A stretch of DNA of 64,000 bases from Ricordea florida. Its lineage: Eukaryota > Cnidaria > Anthozoa > Corallimorpharia > Ricordeidae. Position 1 is the stretch's first letter. Each line of letters begins with the position of its first letter. This document shows positions 46,801-58,800 of this stretch, one piece after another. A program made the translations under genes and the position numbers. The stretch spans positions 27,379,502-27,443,501 of the forward strand of contig OX453285.1 in the NCBI GenBank assembly GCA_949710005.1. Reading direction: 5' to 3'. Under the pieces are notes generated by a model. That model did no database searches, was not told the DNA's origin, and saw only the letters and a list, made by a program, of their open reading frames with translations.

Positions 46801-49800
46801 AGGTCTTTGTCTATAAAATGGCTGGCGGTGAACTCATCTCACCCACTGGTTTTACCCCGTCATTTATTTACAGGAAAAATATTCCTGTCTACTGGAGGGA
46901 ACTCAAAACATCGAAAGCAGGTTGGTGTGATAAAGAGTTTAATGATTATTTAGTGACAAAAACTGACCAATGACAATGAGTCTTTACTTTCTGTTCTGGA
47001 CTACCCACACCGGGCGATCGAACGTCAAAAACAACTATTATTTTTCTGGTGTAAAGTTTCCGTTTTCATATGACTTTTTCTTTATTTTTCATCTATTTTT
47101 GGTTTGTCTTTATCAACGTTTCAGCTTACATCATCATCTCATGGAACATTTGAACGCAGAAATTGTCCTGAATACAATCAATGACGTGTCCATAGCTTTA
47201 GAGTGGCTGAAATCCACCTTCCTGTATATCAGAATACTGAAAAATCCTACGCATTATGGTAAGCATTAATTATAGCACTCGAGAATAGGATATATCAATT
47301 CAGATTTTCAATACATATGCCTTATTGACCAAATGTGAAGTCAAGATGGTTGCATATTTGACACGTTATTTTTCGCTTCTTGTTTTGCGTTTTTTTGACC
47401 GAGAAAAAGTCAGGATTCAGTTTATCTTGCCCGCTCGCGGAACTAGTCATACAATGATAGCCAGTTCTGCCCTGAAAGTAAGCCTGCAATGGGTGAATGT
47501 CCCATTCAGGAGAAAGTAGAAACACTCCTAGGTTTGTATGTCAACTGCACCATTGTTAGTGTTCGGTTTTCATCCACTCACGCTAACTTGATCCGTCAGC
47601 ATTCCTGCTAACAACCTGTAGAACGTACTGTTTATGTACAGTTTATTTTAATAGGAATACCTGAAGGACTTGAGAAAGACAGTTTGGAACAGAAACTGCA
47701 AGGTGACTCAATGACTATTTGACTTCTACACTTATACAGAGTAAAAAGTTACTAACCTCAGCTGATAACCAATACAGCGTAAGCTGATGTCCATCCAACT
47801 TTGCTGCTGATTTTTCTACTGACCTTAGTATCACGAGGCGCATGATTTCACCAGGCTAATGGAGTATTGGAACCATCTTCACATCAGATGCCATTAGCAA
47901 GTCATGACGTTGCTTTGCGGCGCAATGTCTGGTTATAATGTATTTCAGTATAAAGTCAATATGATCTGTCGTTCTATACGGAATTCCTGTACATGTGGAG
48001 CCCGTAAACGCAATGTACGTACGTCCGTAAGTAACAATAGGAATTCGAACATGCGGCAAATAATCGCAATCTCGCGGATGCTTGTCGTATTCTCGGATAA
48101 TTTTCGCCGGGCTCCTAACTATATCTTCCGATTTCGTCTTCCGACTGATAGGGGGTCTTCCTCATGCGTTTGGCTCTGCTACGCTTGATGTCTTCAACAG
48201 TTGTGGCAAAAAAAGTTTGTTGTCGCCATTTTGTATATTTTATCATTTTTGCTATAATAACCAGATGCAGTTTTTCAGAAGTGCGTGAGATGACTTTATC
48301 TTCGGATACAACAGCACAGTTTACAACATCTATATTGCCAGCAAAATACATGCAGTACTTGACTGCCTCTTTTTTATTGCTATTAGCATGTGTCGATAAA
48401 GACTTTTGTGTACAACTTTCGTTAGGAATATCCTGAAGGATGTGATCTAACCAAGTTAGCCTGTCTTATTCCTATCCTCACAGACATCTGTCTTAGAAGC
48501 TTAAATACGCTTCGGTATGCTAGTTTGATCAAGATGGACGACGGATTTGATCTCAAACCTACAGGTGAGCAGACAAGATTGTTGAGGTAACTAATAAAAA
48601 GACAACAAAGAACTAACCCCAGCACAGAGGCTCACAGGGTCAGTACTTAATCTCATTTTCTGTAGGGTGAAACCCTCAGACGAATTCAGTGTTACTTTGA
48701 GTCTAAGGAAACATCAAAGGCCTTTTAGCACGTGGCCTTGGGGATCAGTCGTTATTTAATGGGGGTAGGGGGGAGGGGGAAATGGCTACTTAACTGAAAA
48801 CAAATGGTGAAAAAATTGTCCCTCCCATCTAAAGGATCTAAAAAATCTCTGATCCTCCCCTTACTCCATTAAAGAAATTGTGACCCTCCTCAAGGGCAAA
48901 ACAGTAAAACCGTTTAGACACATTATGCCGGCATAATGGCACAGTCAGAGCATCGAGCATAATGCCGACATAATGGAAAAAAACTAATATTTTCCCTATT
49001 TTCAGTGAAAATGTAAAAAAAAATATCGAATTTGCCTCCAATCTGTTTATTCAGCTCTTTCTTAGGCTTGGTTACTGGTTTAGAGGCCTGGTTACAGCAT
49101 TATGCCAGGTCTATCAGGCTTGGCAGTCATCCTGACAAGTCCCGAGTCAAGTTTAATACAACAAGAGATAAACATATTCCAAATTGCTGACATACAATAC
49201 TTTTATTTACATGCTTTACACATTTTAGATATACCGCGTTAAGTATAATGGTCAAATTTACGAGCATAATGTGTCTAACCCTAAAACCGTTGTTAATTTC
49301 AACATTTAACATCCAGTCCTTTTTATTAGGGCCATCCTTAAAGTGACGCTAAAAAAATTATGACCTTCCTCCTAAATATATTAGCCCCCCTCCTTCCTAC
49401 CCCTCACTAAATAATGACCGTTCACTTAACCACTGAGCTCTTGAAATACAATAAACGTATTAATCTCTGTGTTACCGGCATAACCGGCCCACATGAACAT
49501 GAGATGTGAAGTATCCCAATAATAACTGACTTATATGTAAAATTACTGTTTGTTCTCTGCTGTTAGAGGAAGGACGCCTAATGGCTAGATACTGCATCGC
49601 TTACAACTCCATGAAACAACTTCTCACGATAAAGAGCCGTGAAGATCTCAGTGAAATGGTGAGTTTTTGAATTTGGTGATATTCGTAAGCCTTGTATGAA
49701 GCCGTTCAGATTACATAAAAGTGTACGATTAAAAGAGAAAATATCCCGAAAATTATTCCCGCAGGTGGAGCTGATATCAAAGTGCAAGGAGTTTTCTGAT

Positions 49801-52800
49801 GTAAAGCTACGAATGAATGAGAAAAGGGCGCTAAATAGTCTGAACAAGGACAAGAACAAACAAACTATAAGGTGCTTTAGAAATGTTGTTTACACTCTAG
49901 AAGATGCTGTAAAAGGGCAAAAATCGTTGAGGCCGTCTGGGTAAAAAAACACCCCTTCTTCCCCTTAATCACTACCGGCACAAGGCCTTAATGATTTTAC
50001 TGCTCCCCCCCTCCGCCTTTCAATGTTGTATGTTTACCTTTTCAACATGGATTTGCATTGGTGGCAACATTGATAAGTGGGGAAGGGGAACTCGAATGTA
50101 TGAGAACATTGATAAATTCTGACTGACACCCAAATGGTGCAGTGTCTCAACTTGTACAGTAATATGGGCAGTTTACTCTGTTCTGTTGTTCTGGTGTGAT
50201 TTTTCCTCAAACATTTTGTGAATAGAATGTTAATTTCTTACGTCTGCAACTGGCAAGACACGTAGAAATAATAATGAGCAATTTTGTGCTTCAATGTTTT
50301 AATTTTGTAGGTTCCCAATCAACGGAAAAATCAAGAACACAGAGCAAAAGGTCAATTGGTACGCTAAATGAATAACAGTGTTCACTAGTACCAGGGTATT
50401 GCTCATCTGTTCAATAAATTGACTGTTCTTATGATAATTATGTCTCTTATATCTCCAGTCTTATCCAGGCGACTCTTGATTGCCTCCCGGTAATGGAATT
50501 CTCCTTAAGCCAAGATGCTACGGTTAGTTACCACTTAGCGAGGTTCCTTGCAATGAAGAAAATTAGATGGCGTGTTTCTTATTCATACTTCTCTTCTGTT
50601 TGCGTATAGAAAATCTTTCGAGCTGGACAAAGAATTACACGCTGTAAGTCTCCGTTCAATTTCTGTTTTCACAATAAGAGAAGTCCCCTATACCTGCTTA
50701 ACATTTGAGATATAAGATGGGGTTTAATTGTCTTCAGTTTGATATAATACAATAGCCACGAGCAAACACTGTTTCATCAAGTATAAAACACCGAAGAGTA
50801 TCGTGATTACGATGTGCAGTCTGGTGACACAAATGTAGTAATAACCCCAGCCCCCAAAAGCAAAAGAGCAGCAGCATATTAAGTTCAAATGTAAGGTTTT
50901 ACTGAGCTGATGGCATACCTAGAAGAGAAGGCTTACTTTAATTGATTCATTATCCAAACACTTCACAGTGATTGATTTCCTTTGTCTTTCTTTAATGTAT
51001 TCATTAGTTTAAAGTTAATGAATGAAGTATCCGTTTTACATTCAGGTTTGGTTGAGCTTCAGATGTTGAAGAATGGCCACCTTTCTTTGCACAATGCTAT
51101 CATTCTGGCAAAATGCATGAAAGCTAGGTAGGATCTCATGGCACTATAGACTATTTCCACTCCTCAATTCACCGACCCGACATTTAGACACTCTTTCACG
51201 AGTGATTAGGTTGGTTGTGGGGTTCCTATTGGTGAATGTTTGATCATAAACACTTTTCTGTTAACAATGATACTCTGCTTGTTGTTTAATTTGATGTTTG
51301 TTTTTCAGACTTTGGGAGAACTCAAAGTTTTTATCAAGACAGCTGGAAAAAATTGGTACGACCGACTCCAAGTTGTGTACAGTCCTTGATTTTAGAATGA
51401 AGTTTTCTAGTGTTCGATTGCTTTTGGATGACAAATACGCAAATATTAAATCTGCGACTTAAATTTTATCGCATTTTTTCCTGTCAGGACCAACTTTATC
51501 GACTATGATGGTAAATGCGGGCTTAACAACTTTTAGAAAAATTGAGGAAACCAACCCTCGAGAAATCGAAATGGTAAGAACGGAGATTGAGTAACTTAAC
51601 TTCTCTTATACTGTCAACGTAAGAGTGCCCCAATTATTTCTTGCGAAGCTTAATACCGAGATATTCAACGTAAGTCTACTACTCTCATATGCGCATTTTA
51701 TTTGTCTTTCTTGTACTGTGGGGGTAGTTTCTAAAGAAACTGGTGCTGCGTCGTTGAGGAATTTAAACACAAGAAATTTGGATAATCAAACAAGTCGATA
51801 AAGTAATTTGTACCACCGTAAGGTAAAAAAGGGCGGGGGATGCTGACGTCTCTACCGTCAGCCCTTCGTTAGAGCGAATGACGAAGCGCTAACGCTAGAA
51901 ACGTCAGTATCACCCTTTTTACTCTTACGGTGGTATAAATTAGTTTGTCAACTTGTTTGATTATCCCAATTTCTTGTGTTTCTTGTACTGTGGTTTGACA
52001 CGCATTGCTTTAACAAGCAACGTTTTTTCTCAACAGATTGTGAACCGTCATCCACCATTTGGAAATCAGGTAGAACTGAATATAGTGATTAAGCTAACTG
52101 TAGCTGCGCGTTTTGTGAATTACAATAACGCGGTTTGTGATTTGGTTCATGGCAAGAAGTGATGAAGTACAAACTAGATATATTGACTTGCAGCTTTATG
52201 ACGTTTTGATTCAGTGACCGTCATAAATAAGAAAATTATGTGAAACGCTTCACTTGTATCTTTTATAATTAGAATATTGCGCACCTGTTAAACGGTAATT
52301 CATAATATTTGTTTGTTCTCCTGTTTCAGATTCGCGAAGCAGCGTCCAGTCTGCCAAAGTATGAAATATCAGTGCAACAGGTGAAGATATTTATAACCCC
52401 AGCATATATCATTTGACCCGTTCAGTCTTGAGAAAACTCAAAGTCAAAGTATATGTACATTCTGCGGGAGTACAAAAACAATGAACAAAACAAGTGGAGA
52501 GATGATTCCTCCCAGAGGAGTTAGAGTATATCGGTAGGCTTCCATCCAATATTTACGCAAGGGATGACATTTCCTGTCCAAAATTCACTTTATGATTAGC
52601 AACAGTCAGCTTTGTCAGTCAGGCCGAGAGGTATAGCAGTACAAGCACAGCCACAGAACCTGAACAAAGTAGTAAATATCCCCAAACATATTGAAGATCT
52701 CTGTTGGAATGATTTCATCACACCATAGTTAGTAGAGGGGACTAACTATGATCACACCCACAACGACACAAAACTGACTTGTTTCCGGAACTGAAAAGCC

Positions 52801-55800
52801 ATACTTGTTGGCAGCGCAGCTTTGAGAAGTGAAATTTACCGTAAATTTAAAAGTTTTAATGTTGTCTCAAACAGGCTTGAAGACCTATTCGTTAGATTAT
52901 TTCAGAACCGTTTCCATCCTACATTCAATCCTAGCACTATGCAGGATGCTTGCACTATGAACCTAGTTTTAATGGCCTTGCTCCCACGAGTCTCCTATAG
53001 CTCAGTGGTAGAGCGTCCGAACTAGTCATCGGAAGGTCGTAGGTTCCACTCCTATTGGGAGAACTCGGATTTGCTTTTTCCGTGTTTGCCTGTGACTCTG
53101 CGGAAAAATTGCATCTTTCACAGACTGGAAGACATCAGCCCAACCGAGCTGAAATAGTTGTGACAGTGACTATGACAAACCACATTAAAAGGAGGGACGC
53201 CATTAGCACAGAACGCACCGCTCACTTTTCATTCCTACTGATCGGAGATGCTGGTAACAAAGTTGTATACAAACAAAGATTAGGGTAAGTCAATAATACT
53301 TAATTGAGGAACTGAAGTAGGTCTTCTATGCCTCCTTCCTCGTGTTGGTCATTCTTCATAATGTGTAATTACAAGGAATTTAATGTCTTGTGGCGTAAAA
53401 AGGGTCTGTCCACTGAGTGTCTCCACCTGTCTCTGTTAGCTACCACTGCGCACACAATTTCCAGAGGGTGGTGGGACTCAAAGGTAAAAGCCCTGTATGA
53501 GAGGGGTAACGAATTTCGTGTTTGATTTGTCGGTAAGTTCTTAATAAATTGTTTATATCTCCTATCTCAGAGATGCTGTTTTCCTAAGGGAGGGTTCCTG
53601 GAGTAGGCGAGTAGAAGTTCAGCGAACTGAGACGCAATCACCAGAACTCACCGTTAACCTCATAAGTCAAGAATACGGTACTTAGCGGTGTATTGATATT
53701 CTTAGGAGTAGCTGCATCAATCCTCATGGCTGCGGCTGAAGCATAGACCTTCAACTGTAGGTTTCCGTTGGACCTGATTTAATGCTCTACATCTCACTTG
53801 CTTTCTTGACATCCCCAAGTTCCCATATCCTTGTTGAATATTCCTCCTCTTCCATGATTTTATAGGTCTGCCCTTCCTCCTGGCGCCTTGTGGGTTCCAT
53901 TCAAATGCAAGGACCGGGCTAGTGGTTGTTAGGAGTAGTCACATATTAATCACTTCACACAATTGGTTCTGTACTCGAGGATGATTGAACAGAGGAACAA
54001 TCACAACAAATTCAGTCAGATAAACGAAAACTGCCTGTAGTCTATTAAAACTATGCAAGTGCTTCCCATAGATGCCTGGTCAAGAAAGGGGGTTAGGAGA
54101 TCTACTACCAACTGCGAACACGAACCTGACGAAATTTTGCTCAGCCGTAATAGGATGATTTTTTTGGAATAGCATTCCTCAATCAATCAGGGAAAAACAA
54201 ACTGAAATAATGTTTAGAAAAGCACTGTTACGCTATAACCTTGTTCAACACAAATGACTCATTTACCTCACTTCTTTCATTCAGCTATTCTTACTTTCCT
54301 TCCTCTCGCATTTTTCTTTTTAACTCAAAGTTGCAAATATCTTCCGTAATTCTTTCTCTTTCGTCGTTAATTGGGGCACAACATTAGTTATGCTAGATGT
54401 GCCCCTCTCCTCTCCTCTCCTCACCATGTCTCTTTGTAATACTATTGCTGGTAACATTACTTATATGTTAATCAATATATCTTTTTACTTTATTTTGTTT
54501 TCAAGTGTATGTATGTATATTAATTATGTATAAATTTTGAGGTGGAAAGTTTGGATTGTAGGAAAAACAAATAAACAAACTGCGGAATTTTTGTGCATGA
54601 TGCTAACTCGTCATGCGTAGTTGAGTATGCATAAATCAATGCGTATTTTGTTTCAGTTGGACTGGATGTAAACATCAAGTTCACTCCTTATTACAGTGGA
54701 AGGCAGCCCTCTCTTGCCGTAAGTTATTATATTTCAAAATTGATTGGAAACCTTATTTCCTGGTACCTGAATGATTAGTCCAGAGGTGCTGGACATGAAA
54801 ACCTTGTTCTAATAAGATTTTGACAGACATTTTTTTCGAGCTCTCTAATCAAGTAAATTATTTTTTCTATTCTGAAAGGTTAAATCTGAGGTGCCCAATA
54901 ACACTGCTCAGAAACGGTCTTCACTAAGTACAGGTAATTACGTGGAAAGTCTTTAGATTTACAGATGCTTTCAGTGTAGGGTTATGCATGGCCACTTGAT
55001 CCACTGCTTTGTACGTCGGCAGGATCGTCAACTACAGCAACAAAATCCTCCATGCCCAAGGTACCTTGCAATCACCGCTGCCTCAACAGAGAAATATATC
55101 CTTTCTTCTGATATGATTGTGGATTTGCGTTATGAACTGTTTGCTTATATCAACGTTTTACCTGAAACCGTTTTTTTTTCGTGCATAAAGGAGCGTGTTG
55201 TAGCCATATATGGTAGTTTAGTCAACTCGAGGCTAAATATAGGCGTGTATGTATCTGTTTGCAAAATGTATATAATTAGTTAGTAAATGGTTCTTTGGCA
55301 AGAGGAAATGTGCATGGTCTTGTTCATTTCTGGTAAAACATTAAAGGTGTAGTGAGTAAACAATGTTCACTATATGGTTCTTAACAAGAATTACATGTGG
55401 TCACGAATGTTGTAAGCAAGGCGTTGTAGCGAGGACTAAGAAGAGCAAATCAGAGGTGAGTTACACAAAAAATTCCATCCAACAACTAACTTGAAGAGGT
55501 CAGGACTCACAAACAATCATTACGAGTCACACTTCATAGAGTGTTACTCAATAAATAGCTTATTCGGTAAATTTTTGCTGAATTCTTGCAAAGTACAGTT
55601 TCACGCTCGAACGATAAATCGGGAAGGAAAATTGGCATAGTACTGAGGTCTGTTTCGAGAAACAGACCTCAGGCCTCGGCCATAAGGGTAATAGACGGGC
55701 TTGCGTCGGCGTAGACCCCTCAACTACCATTATCAATATCTATGAAACAAAAGGATTTCAGTCTTTCTTATTTTTATTAATTTATTTCTTTATTTGTCTG

Positions 55801-58800
55801 TATATTTTGTGTTTTAGGTGAAACAGAATGATAATTCATCAAGCCCACCTTTGAACACCAAACCTGCAAGTAAAGGTACCTCATTAGAAAAAGCCCAACA
55901 AACAGAATAGCGTAAAGCACAAAGAGCTTTTCTTTGCAGCAAGTGCACTTATAATACTATTAGAAATGGAATTAACGTCATAGTGTAGGGAGTAGTCGTC
56001 TAATTTCCCAAGCCAAAGGCTTATGGTTAAACACTTGACGTCCAGATCGATTGGAATTTAGAGGTGTTGGTTTTCATGAGGGAGGAAAACCGGAGAAAAA
56101 CCCTTAGAGCAAGGAGAGAACCATCAACAAACTGAATCTCTCTCTGTACCTTATGCTCTCTTGGTGTGAGACATCGGGTCACAGAGATGGGAGGCGAGTG
56201 TTCTCACCACTGTGCCGATCTATCCGTGATACTATCATGATAAGTTGTATAACAGATGTTTATATAGTTATGGTTAATTGAAAACTCTCTTTGCAGAATT
56301 TCACGAATTCCTGCAATCGATTAGTTCTGCACCTCTTGACCGTTTCAGGTTCATATATTAAATTGTATTTGTGTGGAACTGGCTCCTGCTTTGGTACCAA
56401 GAAATGTATATTCTTGCTCGACAGTGTCAGATCGGTTTGGGACTGAAATCAGTGAGAAAAATAGTATTGACAGTTACTTGAAGAACCTGCACCAAAGAAC
56501 TCAAGCTATTCCGGGCACTCCCGCTGTTAAGCGGCGGCTTAAGGTATCACTCATCTGTTCACTACAGTGCTATTATGATGCAGCCATTGCATTCTTTAAG
56601 TTAGGTTAGACATCACCGCTGTGGTTGATTCTCGATATACCAACTCTAATGAACGTTCTGTTGTGTTACTGGTCTCATACTATGTTTTCGGGCTGGATCC
56701 ATTGTTATGGCTTATTTAACATAACATGTCTACTTTTTGTATCACCTGGGTGGGGACACAATTGTGTTGTACCAACTTTATTTTGTTTTGGTGTATTGTT
56801 CGTTACGTTTAGTCTACACATACAGCTCCCCTGCAACTGTGTCCTGTCCTAAGCAATGTACTAATTGCAAACTTAGAAGCACTGTGACGATAGTACACTT
56901 TTTTTACACTTTTAATTATTATTTCAAACAAATATATACAGGTAATTTACACAACCCGCGTATAGCAACAGCTAATCTTGGCGGGTATTAGTAATGACAA
57001 AAATTGAGTTTAATTAAAAATTTACAATATTACTATAACATCGGCACTACAATGTAAGACTGTGAAAACGAAAACGAAAACACATAGCTATAAGGCACAA
57101 TAATTAGCAGTAAACAAAAATTAAGTATTAGAGCTAAAAGACTACAATATTGCTACAATTACACTACAATATAAGACGAAGACATACAATATGAAACGAA
57201 ACACGTAGCAAAACATAAAGCTATAGGGTACAATAATTATTAGCATTAATTTTCAATATTAAAGAATAGGCGTCAACATAAAAGTCCTCAATCCCAAGTA
57301 CGGTTAAAAGTAATTTATAGTAATACCATCATAATGACAAATAAAAAGCAACCCGGCTAGAGCCCAAATATCGATATTTTTTCCAGATATCTGAGACCAA
57401 AGGAATGGATTTTGTTGATTTAACACTGGATAAGAAATTTGGTTACAAGCCGAAATCCCTATTTACCTATAAGGTGAAAGGTTGTGAAGTCAAAGAGGAT
57501 GCCACGCCCTCTGCTAAACGATGCTGGCAAGAAATCGACTGGCACCAAAAACGGCCAGCGACAGGCAGAGACTTCTCGGATAGCGGTATTATCTTCTATT
57601 ATTAACTAATTTGATGTACCATCTCAAATCTTTTAGCCCTTAAATAAAGGCCAAGCTAAACTAGAAGACATTGTTGGAAAATTGGTTTATCATGACGTTG
57701 TTACAGCAACGCTGCCGCAAACGTTGGTGCGAAGTGCAATATCCTGTTAGCCATGACCACTTATAGATAATTCCTAAATCTACTGTCGTATACTTATTTC
57801 AAAATCAATCTTTTCTCTGTTGTTTAGAAAGCTTTGACGACGAGTTGCCTTGCTTCAGTGTTGATGAGCTATGGAATAAAGATGAAGAACTCGGCTTCCT
57901 CACTCTAAGTGATGACGAACATTTCTACCTGACCAGCGACCAGGATTTCAATACAGAGACTCCACAGATGCCTTCTTCCTCTTTCGGCCGGTCTGAATAT
58001 TTTGAGCACCAGGAAATAAATACGCTAGCAACTAAGCCAAGAAAAGACACAAATTCTTTTCAGTACACAAAGTCAAAAACAGAGCGTGTGCGACCTGAGG
58101 TATGTACTTCTTCAAAGAGAAATTCCAGTACTGGTTGTCTCACTGACAAACAGTTACTGTGGCCTCGGCAGAGACCCCGACGGGTTTCATATCCTCCTCT
58201 ACCCCCACCCACCCCTGGTATGGAGGATTTTGAGACTTCCAACACTGTTTCCAGGGAAACTATAAGCACTCAAACCAATGATGAGAGGAATCTCGTGAAC
58301 TCCTCGTATTTTGACATTGTGCAGAAGTCAGGAGAAAGAGACTTGAGTGCGTCACACGCTGCTGAAGCAAGACCTCACAGTTACTCAAACAATCTTCAAG
58401 GTTGTCTGAGTCTAAGGCATCCAAGTCCATCTATGACTGAAGTAAGGTGAGAGGCAAACAAAATTTCCGACTTACTACAAAGGTAACCAGTGTCCCCATC
58501 ACGACCACACCCTTTTCCCAGTTCTTATTTGGAATGAGCCAGAAGGAAACCCGATTTATTCTGATAACATTCTTCCAATTAAATTACAGCAACCAGAGTG
58601 CTTCATCATTCTTCAGTTCAAGCTCCGTAAAATGGTAAGTCACTTGACAACTCACGCAATATTTACAGTTACTCAGTTCCATATCCTGCCTGTTTCCAAC
58701 CACTTATTTTAGCAAATTTAGTTAAACCACTTCTCTGCCAGAAATAGGCGATATATAATCGAACATTACAATTGCTTAAGCCTTCGCGATCGGCCCGCGT

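Noticed and set aside
50351..50470. Alternative HFM1 junction using CAAAAG|GTCAAT and a later acceptor
   Set aside because: It keeps frame but drops residues conserved with human; donor at 50359 gives [14 protein letters not shown], matching the family.
56297..56348. A 52-nt exon-like segment in HFM1 intron 38 with good acceptor (TTGCAG) and donor-like CAG|GTTCAT
   Set aside because: Including it shifts the frame and leads to a stop. Direct splicing 55875 to 56425 keeps the frame and matches the human protein. At most a poison exon.
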